Counted from the first letter of the stretch, positions 21,820 through 32,543 are shown. The stretch: DNA of 64,000 nt from Chinchilla lanigera (GCF_000276665.1 NW_004955437.1:5506515-5570514); one strand, 5' to 3'. Notes: generated by a model from the letters alone, not told the origin. Translations and numbers: made by a program.

Positions 21820-22273
21820 TTAGATTTCTTGCAATCTGAAATTTGGGGAAAGATAATTCCTGAGAAATTCTGGGGATACATGGTTACCTTGTGCCGGTGA
21901 GCCTCTAGCATGGACTCAGGAACACGAGCATCCTTCAAGGAGAGTGAGCTCTGACCCACCTTCCTCTGGAAAGCACAGGACGTCATTGTCAGGGCTGGGA
22001 AGACCATTACAGAAAGGCCTCCCCAAGCCCCAGTTCCTCTGCTGGACTCTTACAAGTCATTGTTCCCCAAGGGCCTGTTTTTAACTCTGATCTTCATCTT
22101 CACGATCTCCAGGACCTCGAAGCCATGGCGTTGTTTTCACCGCAGTGGAGAAATCCAAGCTCACATCTTCAGCCCAGACCTCGCCCATTCTTTTACCTAC
22201 AGACCCATTTGCACGTCTTTTCCTCCTCATCTGTCTGACTGCAGATTTTGCTAGTTTAGGAGTCTGAACTTCC

Positions 22274-22384
22274 GGGGGCTGGGGATTTAGCTCAGCGGCA
22301 AAGCGCCTGCCTGGCAAGCGCAAGGTCGTGAGTTCGGTTCCCGGTACCGGAGAAAAAAACCCCAAAAACAAAACAAAACAAAAA
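22274..22384 (+). repeat. Young ID SINE with perfect 16-bp target-site duplication
   Basis: Begins GGGGGCTGGGGATTTAGCTC, carries GCGCCTGCCTGGCAAGCGC and GAGTTCGGTTCCCGGTACC, and ends in an A-rich tail with CCCC and AAAAC interruptions. AGGAGTCTGAACTTCC is present at 22,258-22,273 and 22,385-22,400 without mismatch, showing a recent insertion. Confidence 0.95.
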
Positions 22385-23119
22385 AGGAGTCTGAACTTCC
22401 AAGGCAGCGAGGCTTCCGCCAGAAGACAGTCGCAGGTCCGGTGAACCGAAAGTGAGTTTGTTACGGGCGCTTTTGGTTTCTCAGGCAAACATGAGGCTGA
22501 TGGTGTTGGCTGGGTGCCTGACCCTAATTATCTCTGGGAAGGAATGGGGACAAGGCAATGTACGGGGCCCTGCCTAGTGCGTGTAGGTCAGGTAGTAAAA
22601 GTTAATGGGAGACCACGGGGATCCCAAGCAGGCTGTACCATCACAGGCTCAGCCTTCTCTGGAAAAGCAGTTCAAATCACCCTGCCTACTAAAGCACACT
22701 GCCCAGCGGAGGTGCTCATGAAGACAAATGAGACACGGGATAAAATGACAAATACCACCCACAGCCCTGTGATCAGCTACAGAAACGAGAAGTACAGCAT
22801 GCACCCTTATTGCACTCCTTGCTTTGTTACGGATCTATTCATCTCTAATAGCCGTCCATCCCCCACTCCTACTGCCGATCCTTTTCACATAGGGGTGCTG
22901 TTGATGATTCTCTTTGCAATTTATTGCAGATTATAGAATACAAGATGGGATCATGATGGAATTAGAAGGATATTGAATTTCCTTGTTATCCTGGTGTAAT
23001 TACAGATCTGAATTTGGATCGTCTCCCTTCGGATAAAAGGATGAGTAAGTTTTCCTTGGGAGGAAGAATTACATTCTGTGAGGTAGAGGCAGGTTTTGGC
23101 GGTGGGTGTCATGACAGGC

Positions 23120-23290
23120 AAGTTTAAGAATGGGACAAAGGCAGCTCCAGTAGTGCAATCGGTTAGAAAGCCAGCCTAGTCAACGTAGGCCTGTCTCAAA
23201 AGAAAAAATAATTTTTTGAAAAACGGGCTGGGGTTGTGGTTCAGGATTCCTTGGGTTTAATCCCCAGTACTGCAAAAACAAACAAAAAGC
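23120..23290 (+). repeat. Degraded B4-type SINE
   Basis: AAGCCAGCCTAGTCAACGTA then CCTGTCTCAAAAG, a joint, and the ID part GGGCTGGGGTTGTGGTTCAG ... TTTAATCCCCAGTACTGC. Internal deletions in the B1 half. Confidence 0.65.
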
Positions 23291-23410
23291 ATACTGGGGT
23301 GGGCTATAATGAATATTTGTCATTGAGCATCCATCATTCTCTCTGACTGCCTGGGGCTTTTAAACCCTCTTTATTTGGGATCTCCATATTTTATGTATCT
23401 GCCTTTCCCC

Positions 23411-24072
23411 TAGGTATGCAAAGTATAAGGTGAGTGTTTAAAAATTTATTACAGGGGCCGGGGATTTAGCTCAGCATTACAGTGCCTGCCTGGCATGCAC
23501 AAGGTCGTGAGTTCAATTCCCAGTACTGGGGAAAAAAAAAACAAAAACCAAATAAAAATTTATTACAGTAAAAAACACATTGCCAATTATCCCCCGCAAA
23601 ATATTCCCGATTATGCCAAACACACTTGTCCTGGCTTGCTTGCCACTTTCTGAAGCAGCTCTGGAAGTCCTTGTTCCTGAATGTCTTTATGAGCTGTGAT
23701 CAAAATACAGTGAACGCTGCTGCCCCGTGATGCTCAAAACAAAGGCAGGGTCAAGAACACTTTGGTGTGTTTTCATCCGCTTTGTGCATTGGATCTGGTA
23801 CCATGCAATATCTGACTCTTCTCCAAAGCCAAAATGAGCAAGAGAGGGAAACATCTTGAACTGATTCAGGACATGGAGGCAGCTATGACAGCAGAACTGA
23901 AGACACTCATAAGACAGGACTTCCAGAACTGGTTCGGAAAGTCGAAAGCATGGTGGAGTAAGTGTGTTTGAAGTGAGGGGGAGTGTTTTGAGAGGGACCA
24001 ATGGCCAGGTGGCTTTTACTGTAATAAGTTTTTTTAAAAAAATTTAAACACACACCATATTCTGCAATCCTA
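23411..24072 (+). mobile_element. Palindromic mariner-derived DNA transposon, copy 2 (MARNA-like)
   Basis: Same architecture as the copy at 12.7-13.4 kb. Left end TAGGTATGCAAAGTATAAGG pairs with right end CACCATATTCTGCAATCCTA. Inner left CTTTCTGAAGCAGCTCTGG pairs with right CCAGAACTGGTTCGGAAAG. TA dinucleotides bound both ends, as expected for Tc1/mariner insertion. Loop about 23,690-23,898. Without the ID SINE in its left arm the element is about 550 bp. It encodes no intact transposase. Confidence 0.75.
23455..23553 (+). repeat. ID SINE inserted in mariner copy 2
   Basis: GGGGCCGGGGATTTAGCTCA ... GAGTTCAATTCCCAGTACTG plus an A-rich tail. A perfect 15-bp target duplication AAAAATTTATTACAG flanks it (23,440-23,454 and 23,554-23,568). 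Confidence 0.95.
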
Positions 24073-24280
24073 TCCTGCAAGCCAACAGCTCACTTTCCCT
24101 GGCTTCCTTATACCAGGGGTCTAACTTAGGCTGCACCAAACAGATGCACCCAGGAAGGTCTCTGAAGAAGCCTGACATGCACTTTGGTAGCAGCGTAACA
24201 TCCCAAGGATGTGCTGGCAACATCTAGGCAGCCGATTCCTTGGACTTGGGTGACAAAGTTCCCTGCTTTAGATTCTGTAT

Positions 24281-24523
24281 TCTTTTTTTTTTGGTACCGA
24301 GAATGGAACTCAGAACCTTGCACTTGCCAGGCAGGTGCTTGTGCCCTGAGCTACATCCCCAGCTTTCTTCATTCTTTTTCAAGACAGAGTCTTGCCCTGT
24401 CATTCAGGCTGGCCTTGAACTCCCTATGTGGTCCAGATGGCCCTTGAACTCAGCAATCGTCCGTCCTGCCTCAGCCTCCCAAGTGCTGGGATTATAAGCA
24501 TATGCCACCATGTGTGGCTTTGG
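24281..24523 (-). repeat. ID plus B1 composite SINE, antisense
   Basis: Antisense ID (TTGGTACCGAGAATGGAACT ... TGAGCTACATCCCCAGC) followed directly by antisense B1 (CAAGACAGAGTCTTGCCC ... AAGTGCTGGGATTATAAGC ... CCACCATGTGTGGC). Confidence 0.85.
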
Positions 24524-24984
24524 ACTCTGCACTTTGGAGGGTCCTGCTCTGGTCTTCCTCTAGGTACACCCCTCCCCTCAGGGTCAGGAATCTGCAAGAA
24601 CAAGGGACATGCCACTCAGAGCTCATACTCTCACTGCTATATCATGATGCAACTCACAGGACCCCAAACTCTCTGTCCAAGTTACCCCCAGCTGTCTTCC
24701 AGGGCCTATTCAGGCCTCTCCTGGGTCTGTCTTCTGGGGACAGGTCGTGCTATCCTCCTCTACCCTAAAGCTGAGGAGCAGCCGAAGGGTGAGTGCTGGT
24801 GGGGGGTATGAATGGAGCGGGGGCCTGTGGGCGGCAGTGTCCACACATGCCCAGTGCAGGCTGGGCCTGCAGCCAGCTAGAGAAGAGGGCAGACTCCCAT
24901 GCACCTTTCTCCAGCACTGTCTGAAGGAGCCTGAGGATTCCTCACCGGAACCTGGCTGTTAGACACTGTACTCGCTAAGGGGAG

Positions 24985-25460
24985 ATCTTCATATCTTCCC
25001 TCTGCTTGCAAAGAGGAAGAGTCTACTTGGCCTCCCCTTGAACCTGGGCAGGACTTTGGGAGCTTCCACTAGCAGCAGGTGGCAGGAGCGGTGCCACCTG
25101 ACCCCAGATGCCAGGCCAGTCTGTGTCTCCTTGGGAAACATGCTCTTGGGATCCAGCCCCGGTGGTGTGAGGAAGCCAGCCCAGCCCAGAAGGAGAGCAC
25201 ATGGAGAGGCCTCAGGCAGGAGCCTCCAGCCGGGTACCAGGGGGTAAATAAACCTGCGGGTGATTCCCGTCCTCAGCCTTTCACACTTCAAGCCCAGGCC
25301 TCAGACATCGTGGGGCAGAGACAAGCCACCCAGGAACTGGCTTCCTGATCCACAGAATCCTTCTCGTAACTAAAGCACTCATAGTGCATCTTGGTTGAGC
25401 TTATAGTAAGCTTTGGTATGTCTTGCTATGCAGACATGGGCTATTGGAACAGATCTAAAC
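24985..25460 (+). repeat. LTR-like (MaLR) fragment
   Basis: Blocks in the order of an old MaLR-like LTR: GGGAAACATGCTCTTGGGAT, GAGGAAGCCAGCCCAGCCC, ATGGAGAGGCCTCAGGCAGG, GATCCACAGAATCC, TTGCTATGCAGACATGG. Strongly diverged; class tentative. Confidence 0.4.
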
Positions 25461-25904
25461 ATATTGCCTTTAATAGACTGTTAGCTCTATAACTTTAAAA
25501 TATTTTGATATACTGGATGGGGGCCCCCATTCCTACCATTATCCTGGGCCCTGCAAATGTTAGGGTCTGTCTCGAATAAATGTGTTTGGTGCCTGGTGTC
25601 ATTAGCGTCTGCACCTTGTGACCGGTGTAGAAGGACTGAGCAGGATGAGGTTGTCACTGGGACGGCTTTCTGCCTCTGTGATTTCCAGGCCGTGCCCTCT
25701 AGGCCTCCAGAGGTTTCCTGAGCCGCCTAATCTCCTTTGTCAATTGCTCTCCGGCAGAAAGCAGCCAGAGTGGCTTCTACGGCTTGTACCTTAGAAACAC
25801 CGATTCAGACAAAACCAGCTCCGGATTATTTCCCTTTGCCTTGGTTCAATAGACATTAATTGAATACTTGCCACAAGACTGGCCCTTGTATAGGCAGTTC
25901 TGGT

Positions 25905-26125
25905 ACAAAGATGAATAAGATAGACTCTTATTATTAGATAATAATAGCTAACATTTACGGAGCACTCCCATTGTGCCGGGCACCGTGCTAAGCACTTTTC
26001 CTTGAGTCTCATAACCACTTACTGTGGTAGCCGCTATTATTAGCCTCCAGCTGGAGACCAGGAAGCTGAGACTCTCTGAGGTTGAACAACTTGATCAAGA
26101 TCACACAGCGAGGGAATGGGGTGGG
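25905..26125 (-). repeat. MIR SINE, antisense
   Basis: AATAATAGCTAACATTTACG, GCACCGTGCTAAGCACTTTT, CTCATAACCACTTACTGTGG, GGAAGCTGAGACTCTCTGAG, TCACACAGCGAGGGAATGG: a nearly complete antisense MIR. Confidence 0.9.
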
Positions 26126-26399
26126 GGGGGCGGGGGGGGACCCTCTGACTGGGACGCGACTGCGGGGAATCATTTGCCTCCGGGGGTCACCCGTGTTTGG
26201 TGGGGGGACACGCAGCGTCATCGTACTGCCGGTGAGTTAAGGGTGATGCTTTAGGAGCACACAGGAAGATCATTTAGTGGAAATGGAGGAAGACTTCTGG
26301 GAAGAGTGTCACCTACACCACCAGGGGAGCAGAGGGCTTGCCTGGAGTGCCCGGATCAGTGTGTGGGCTGGGGGGGAAGGGGAGGAAGGCAGGGCCCAG

Positions 26400-26850
26400 A
26401 TCCCAGGGCACCGCACGCTAAGCTGAAGGGTCTGAACTTGATCCTGGAGACTGCTAGAGACCGCAGGGCCACGGAGGGATTTTCTGTGGATTTGTGATTC
26501 GGAAACCTCAGGCAGAGTGGGACAGTGCTTTCTGGGGTGTGGAGCGGGGGGCTGGAAGTAGGAAGCCGTTGGGAGGCCTCTGTGCAATGCAGGTGAGAAA
26601 TGAGCGGGTCCGTGCCTCCGGAGCTGTGCTGATGGGAAGAGGAAATGGACAGAGGGACGGAGCCGGGCGGGGAGGGAGGAGGCAGAAGCTGCCGTGTGCA
26701 CAGGGCTCGAATGCGCATATTAGGAAGAAAGGAAGAGCTCGGGGTTAAGTCCCCGGAGTCTGCCTGGGCGGCAGGGAATGGGGAGATAAGAATGCAGGGG
26801 AGAGCCCGGCTGTGCGTGGAGCAGAGAGCTGGGCAGCCTGGGGAGTGGCT
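26400..26850 (-). repeat. L2-like fragment, antisense
   Basis: GAAGGGTCTGAACTTGATCC, then stretches resembling 'ggattttgag ... ggctggaggcagggagacc' of antisense L2-type repeats, with low similarity. Confidence 0.3.
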
Positions 26851-27520
26851 AACAATGACGAGGCAGTGCTCTACCCGGGGAGGACCGACCTCCCGGCGCT
26901 GGGACGTGCAGAAGATTGAACGCATTAATATGAATAGTCGGCTTAGATAGGGCCTCTCACCAAGTAAGCGGGCTGGAAGAATGGACTATTAATTTTACTA
27001 TTGTCGTTAGCATTGTTTTACAGGCAAGGCATACAGACCTGGTGTATCCGAGTGCCAGGAAGCCAGCAGCCTGCCTGGGGGTCGCTCACCGGGTGCAGGA
27101 GCTCACATAGCGGACTAGGAAAGGGACAGGAGGAATGAAGTCCTGAAGCCCAGGGGACACTGGCGGTGCTGTCCCCCCAAATCTCTTGGCCAAACCGTGT
27201 GTCCTGCGGCTTCCCTGGTGCTCAAACTCCAGCACACACAGACTCACCCCTGGAGAGGCTTTGACAACATATTCCTAACATTCCTGTGTCCTACAACAGC
27301 CTCTGCTTCAGTGGTCAGGAAGGTCAAGGTCCTGGACCACGCCTGAGAGACCCTGGGGCTCCGAGAGCTCCTTCAGTGCGGGGAGGATGCTGAGTGTGCT
27401 TTCCAGGAGAGTGGGCTTGGGTGTGGGCCTGCAGCTCCAGCGACCGTGAGGAGAAGCTGAGAGGCTGCTGAGAGGTGACCATAAACTTGGCCATTAGGAT
27501 TATTCACATTATAATCTCAA

Positions 27521-27690
27521 GGTTTTTTTTTTTTTCCCCCTGTACTGAGGACTGAACCCAGGCCTTTCATACCAGACAGGATCTTGCTAAGTCACTAAAT
27601 TGCCCATGCTGGACTTGAATTTGGAATCCTCCTGCCTCAGCTTCCCAGAGTTCAGAGATTTCAGGTGTGCACTGCCACACCTGACTAAAT
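27521..27690 (-). repeat. B4-type SINE, antisense
   Basis: T-run, CTGTACTGAGGACTGAACCC (short ID half), then ACAGGATCTTGCTAAGTCAC ... CCTCCTGCCTCAGCTTCCC ... CCACACCTGACTAA. Confidence 0.8.
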
Positions 27691-27734
27691 CTCCAGGGCT
27701 TAGGCTTTAATGAATTTTGTGGTATAAATGTCTG

Positions 27735-27850
27735 AAACAAAACTCCTTGGCTCTGGTGCTAGCTTCCCCATGGGCAAGGCTGAGCCTCAATTTCCTCATC
27801 TGTACTGGAGGAACGAATGCCCCTCTCCTAGGTTCTCATGATTAAATGAA
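27735..27850 (+). repeat. MIR SINE fragment
   Basis: GGCTGAGCCTCAATTTCCTC, ATCTGTACTGGAGGAACG, TTCTCATGATTAAATGAAAG: MIR 3' core. Confidence 0.8.
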
Positions 27851-28705
27851 AGAGCTGGTGAGTGTATTTGGAGAACGGAGGGGTCTTCTACCAAGGAAGT
27901 GTACAGGTGTCGTGTGCCCCTCCCCACAGTCTCTCTCCTCCTGGAGGCGGCAGGTGACAGGCTGGAGAGGAGGGCAGGTGTCTGGGCGGCTGGGGGGAGT
28001 AGCAGGAGCAGGCCTGCACGGCCACCAGCTTGCTAGGCCCAGGTGGGAAGCTGAGGCTAATGGGCTGTGACCTCCTCCCGCCCGCCCTGCCCCTGCCTGA
28101 CGGTTTGGTATGCGTGGCCTTGCGTCCCTGACACGCACTGGTGCAGCTGGCCAGAGGGTGATTATGTGTGCGCCTACATGCACCGCTGGGAGAGCCCCCA
28201 ACCCCGTCCCAGTTCCTGGAGCAAGGAGGTGAGGGTATGGGGCTCCCCGGGAGAGGCCTGCTTCTTGAATGCACTCTCTGCTGACCACCTCCTAGCACTG
28301 AGATAACTGGAGTGCTTGCAAGATCTGGTTTGTGAGAGGTCCTGTAAGCCCAGCACGCACCACCACCCTCTGGCAGCCACGCTTCCTGCTGGCCGGGCCT
28401 TTCCTTGAGAAGGAATGTGATGAGAGGGAGGCTGGGGAGAGGAAGAGGACTGGTGTCCTCAGCTCTCATTGCTGTGCTCACCCAGCAGCCCCTTCCCGAC
28501 ACTGCAGCTCCTGCAATACCGGTGTTTTCCTCCAGGAAGGAGGCCATGTTTGCAGGTGTGACTGGGGAGGTCAGAGGCAGGAAGCCCCCCAGCTGTGGAC
28601 TTTGCCCAGGTGGAGAAGAATGTACACTCCTCTCCTGGATCCGCGCCCCTCCATGCCCTCCACGCAGCTTGGCCGCTCGCCTAGGCCGAGTCCTTTACTA
28701 CACCT

Positions 28706-28840
28706 CCCCGGGCTGGGAGAGGTGGTGCGTGCCCATAATCACAGGCTGAGGCAGGGAGATGGAGAGTTCGAGGCCGGCCAGGGGCACGCTGAAAGTTCAA
28801 GGGCAGCCTGGACTACACAGCAAGTCCCTGTCTAGCATCA
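28706..28840 (+). repeat. B1 SINE (old)
   Basis: GCTGGGAGAGGTGGTGCGTG, CATAATCACAGGCTGAGGCA, AGTTCAAGGGCAGCCTGGAC, ACAGCAAGTCCCTGTCTAGC. Confidence 0.75.
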
Positions 28841-29104
28841 CACTCTCCATCCTTGGTGTGTTCCCCGGCCCACAGACCCAGCGGTCTTGTAGTTCCGTGG
28901 GGTTCCATGTGACCGTGTGGATTGGACCACTGTCCCTCCCTCTTTGACGCTGTAGATTCCTGGAGTTCCATTCGGTGTGGCTGAGACCCCAGAGCCTGGT
29001 ACCGTGATGTGTTGCCTGACCATGGCATTGGCCGAGATGCCACCAACTTGGTGGCCGGTGAGTAGGTTTGAGGACACAATGGCCGATGCATCTTCATGGG
29101 CCAT
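28838..29104 (-). other. Unrecognised minus-strand ORF (88 codons)
   Basis: An uninterrupted frame beginning MAHEDASAIVSSNLLTGHQV that overlaps the tail of a B1. The translation is not low-complexity, but I recognise no domain. It has no splice or promoter context. Probably chance or a pseudogene fragment. Confidence 0.12.
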
Positions 29105-29654
29105 AATGTGGACGTCAGGTAGTGTCTGACACGTAGTAGGACCTCAACATGCATCCAAATAAAGGAATGGATATAGAAGTGAGTGAGCGGAGAGCTGACA
29201 AGGGGAATCAAACCAAGGGCCAGTGCCGTGGTGACCCATGGCTGGCTTTGGTGGGGTCCGCTGGGCAGAGACATCACCGGCAGCAGGCACAGCCAAGGTC
29301 TCCCAGCCCCCACGGGAGGACCTCGCCCGGGGCCCAGGCCCCAATTCTGGCTGCTTTGCATTCTCTCATAAATAACCTGTAATGCTGCTGAATGCGCTTT
29401 TCTTTCTTCAGTCATTACAAAAGCCGCACTAATGAGTTATTGGAAAAACAAGTCCTGCTCCAGGCCAGACAGGCTGCAGAGGGGGAGTTTCTGGGAGGCC
29501 TAGCAACTCCCTGAGGAGCACTCTTTCTCACAAAAGGAGTTTTCAAAAGCCCTCATAGCTCATGTGTGTCCAGGGCTGTATGGTTCACATAGATTCTCAA
29601 AGAATCCTTCTGTACAACCAGGCTAAGAAAGAAACTTGACATCCCCTGCACTGA

Positions 29655-29702
29655 GTGTTTCTGCCTCAGGGCCTTTGCACTTACTACTCCCTCTTCCAGG
29701 AG
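29655..29702 (+). repeat. L2 LINE fragment, left part (interrupted)
   Basis: GCCTCAGGGCCTTTGCACTT followed by ACTACTCCCTCTTCCAGG is the L2 signature block. It stops exactly where the inverted-duplication arm begins at 29,703, and L2-like sequence (GAATGTCAGCTCCTCAGAAA) resumes at about 30,000. Confidence 0.7.
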
Positions 29703-29931
29703 AGACTCAGACCTGACCTTCTATGTGATGGTGGCCGGAGGAAGATCTCTTGTCATTCCATGGGGGACAGAAAAGCACAACATCTCAGCCTAGATCCAGC
29801 TGCACAACTCGTGCCTGGACCTCAGGGTCAGGCTCCCAGGCCTCTCTAGGCCATGCGGCTAGAAGCCAGAGTAGCACGGATGTGGGGATACAGAGTGGGG
29901 TCGTGACATTCCCACCTCCTCTGCCCCTGGA
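29703..29931 (+). repeat. Inverted duplication, left arm (229 bp)
   Basis: Matches the reverse complement of 30,852-31,079 over its whole length with roughly a dozen differences (about 95% by eye) and one 1-bp length change. Shared blocks include AGACTCAGACCTGACCTTCT at the outer edge and GATACAGAGTGGGGTC near the inner edge. Similarity stops abruptly at both ends. It is not a SINE or LINE that I recognise. It appears inserted within an L2 fragment. Confidence 0.93.
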
Positions 29932-30075
29932 TGAGACTGTCACGCTGTCATGCTGTCAGAGGTGTTTATCTGCCTCTCCCTCACTTTGCACATGTCCTGG
30001 GCTGAATGTCAGCTCCTCAGAAAGACTCTTGCAGGTGATCCTGCCTACTTTCTGTTTTAATTTTGGTTTGATAGT
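29932..30075 (+). repeat. L2 LINE fragment, right part
   Basis: GCTGAATGTCAGCTCCTCAG then AAAGACTCTTGCAGGTGATC resembles L2 'tcagctcaaatgtcacctcctcagagaggcc'. It continues the L2 interrupted at 29,702. Confidence 0.45.
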
Positions 30076-30519
30076 ACTCATCATAACCTGATGTCTTAGG
30101 CTGGATCTTCCCAGGATTCCAAGGGGTAGGTGGCATTTGGTGACTCCAGGAAGTACTCGTAGAGAACAGGAAAGCAGTCAGTAAAGGGTGCATTATTTAT
30201 CCGGGTACCATGACCTGTGTGGTACCACTGGGTCCCTCTGCTAGCCAGGCCGGAACACCTCTCAGGAAACCAGAGGAGTTATGCCGTTCCTGGGGAAGGG
30301 ACCGAGGGCTGCTCCGAGGAGCTGGGCATCTTTGGCCCTTCTGGGTGCTCCGCCAGCAGGCAAAGAAGGCCTTGGGCAGAGTCCTGTGGATTCCAGCAAT
30401 CAGAAGCCCACGGAGGGCACCAAAGTTTGGGTAGGCCAGGCACTGACAGGTTCCCCTAGGCCTGCTATGATACAAGCATATCCTTGACTCATGCACTGAA
30501 ATGGAATTTCCATCAGAGG

Positions 30520-30592
30520 AGATGTGTGTCATGTTCACGGCTGTACCCTCTGTGCTATGCGCAGTGCCTGGCCATTAAGAAATTGTTGTTGA
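30520..30592 (+). repeat. L2 3' end
   Basis: CTATGCGCAGTGCCTGGCCA then TTAAGAAATTGTTGTTG, the 3' tail type of L2, truncated by an ID insertion; a second TTGTTGGATGAG follows the ID. Confidence 0.6.
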
Positions 30593-30593
30593 G

Positions 30594-30678
30594 GGCTGGA
30601 GATGTAGCGCAGTGGTATAAGCGCCTGCCTGGCAAGCACAAGGTCCTGAGTTCAATTCCTGGTACAAAAAAAAAAAGA
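30594..30678 (+). repeat. ID SINE inserted into L2 tail
   Basis: AGGGCTGGAGATGTAGCGCA, GCGCCTGCCTGGCAAGCACA, GAGTTCAATTCCTGGTAC, A-tail. Imperfect duplication AAGAAATTGTTGTTG / AAGAAATCATTGTTG flanks it. Confidence 0.9.
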
Positions 30679-30851
30679 AAAGAAATCATTGTTGGATGAG
30701 CAGGTGACCATTTCGCAGACAAAAGAGGCGAGGCTCAGAGATATGAATGATGGTGCCCGAGACTGGATTCATATGTACAAGAAGTATTTATTGAGCATCT
30801 ACTTTGAATTCTGCCCTTCCAGTGTCCAGGGCTTCCCTCCAACCATTCTTG

Positions 30852-31079
30852 TCCAAGGGCAGGGGAGGTGGGAATGTCCCGACCCCACTCTGTATCCCTA
30901 CATCTGTGCTACTCTGGCTTCTAGCCACATGGCCTAGAGAGGCCTGGGAGCCTGACCCTGAGGTCCAGGCACGAGTTGTGCAGCAGGATCTAGGCTGAGA
31001 TGTTGTGCTTTTCCACCACCATGGAATGACAAGAGATCTTCCTCCGGCCACCATCACATAGAAGGTCAGGTCTGAGTCT
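30852..31079 (-). repeat. Inverted duplication, right arm (228 bp)
   Basis: Reverse-complement partner of 29,703-29,931, separated from it by 920 bp that contain MIR/L2 pieces and an ID element. See the left arm. Confidence 0.93.
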
Positions 31080-31799
31080 GGGCTTTCTTGCCACAGGAAA
31101 TTTGGGTGCTGTAGCAGCAGTGACGGGCACCCAGTTAGGTCAAGAAGGCGAAGGTCTCCTGGTGGGGAGAGGAGAGAAGGGGCTGCCCCGCCTGGGAAGG
31201 GTCAGAGATTCGGGGCCCTGGTTTCTGTCACTCTGGCCTGCCGTGTCCCATAAGGATGTGGGTGGAGACTGGGCACTAAGTGCTGAGACCCAGGATCTCT
31301 GGGGCCGCTTGTCACCATCCAAGGGCCGCGGTGGGGACCTTTCAGAGTGTGTCCAGGGCAGCAGGGCCTGACAGCACTCTGGCCCAGGGTGCAGGAGTTG
31401 CAGCAACAGGAGTCAATTACCATGGCAACCACAGGGCCAAAGCCTCTTTTCCTGGATCCTAGATCCTTCTATGACCCTGGAGAATCCCCCCCAGACATAA
31501 CGAAGGCTGATTTCTCAGCACTGTGGCAATTGGAGACTTGGGACCAGAATTTATTTGACTTGAAAAAATAAAACAGCGTGACATTTATTGCATGCGGATG
31601 TTGCAGAGTGAATTCAAAGGCACTCTAGCGCAGAAGGACCTGAGGGCCTCCAGATGAAGGGCTCTGAGCTGAGAGGTGAACTCAGGCCCCGCAGAACCCG
31701 GCCCAGGCCTCCCCGCCTGCCTGCAGGCCCAACGAAGCCGCCGCAGAAACAACGGAGGGACTTAACTTTGAAAAAGAGAGAAGTGTTTGAAAATAACAC

Positions 31800-32010
31800 T
31801 CATTTATTTCTGATTGTAAAAACAATACCTGCTGCTTGTGGAAAATTGGGGAGGAACAGAAATATACACAGACAGAACTGCAAATCATCCCTAATTCTAC
31901 CACCCAAGACAATAATTAAAATGGTATTATCCATCCTTTTCCTCTTTACTCCACATGCAGCTCTGTACATAATTGGGACCATGTTAATATTATTTATATA
32001 ATTTAGATTC
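31800..32010 (-). repeat. Ancient L1 3' fragment
   Basis: GTAAAAACAATACCTGCTGC, GTGGAAAATTGGGGAGGAAC, ATCATCCCTAATTCTACCAC, CATAATTGGGACCATGTTAA: the order of the antisense L1M stretch 'tagaaaatttggaaa ... atcacccataatcccaccac ... aattgggatcat'. Confidence 0.65.
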
Positions 32011-32060
32011 TATCTATAGAGGACAACAGGCCTCTGAGCTCTGCATGGTAAACAAATGTG

Positions 32061-32062
<2 letters not shown>

Positions 32063-32092
<30 letters not shown>
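32063..32092 (+). repeat. (AC)n microsatellite
   Basis: About 15 CA units directly after GTGAA. Confidence 0.95.
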
Positions 32093-32094
<2 letters not shown>

Positions 32095-32114
32095 CCCCTC
32101 CACAGTCACACATT

Positions 32115-32230
32115 AATTTACACTGAGCCACAAGTCCCAACCTTGCCACCAAGCAGCGTCATGACCTTGGAGGAATTACCTCACCCTCTCGTTGCCTCAG
32201 TTTCTTAATCTGTAAAATGGGGTCGACGAA
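32115..32230 (+). repeat. MIR SINE fragment
   Basis: GTCATGACCTTGGAGGAATT, then GTTGCCTCAGTTTCTTAATC and TGTAAAATGGGGTCG. Confidence 0.85.
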
Positions 32231-32283
32231 AGCTCATTTTACTACTTTGCACTTTTGGGGAGGTCACATAGCAAAGTCCTTTA

Positions 32284-32398
32284 AACTGGGTGCCATGGCA
32301 CATACCTATAATCCCAACACTTGGGATGCTGAGGCAGGAAGACCTCAAATTCATAGCAAGCCTGGTCAATTTAGTTGGACTATCTCCGAAAAAAATCC
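32284..32398 (+). repeat. B1 SINE
   Basis: CTGGGTGCCATGGCACATAC, CTATAATCCCAACACTTGGG, GCAAGCCTGGTCAATTTAG. Confidence 0.85.
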
Positions 32399-32439
32399 TT
32401 GAATGATTCTATTGGTATCGTTACCTTGTGGTAGAGTAA

Positions 32440-32543
32440 CAAAACTCAGACTGTGGTTTCTGGCATTCAGTTCGTTGTGTTCCTTCCAGGCAGGTTCTTA
32501 GTTTCTCTGATCCTAAACTATCCATGTTGTTAAATGGAGGACA
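32440..32543 (+). repeat. MIR SINE fragment
   Basis: TCTTAGTTTCTCTGATCCTA then GTTGTTAAATGGAGG, MIR-like core; the next ID inserted at its right edge. Confidence 0.5.

Noticed and set aside
22274..22349. tRNA gene
   Set aside because: ID SINEs keep A- and B-box-like sequence from tRNA-Ala but have A-rich tails, target-site duplications and no tRNA 3' half folding; this applies to all ID copies here.
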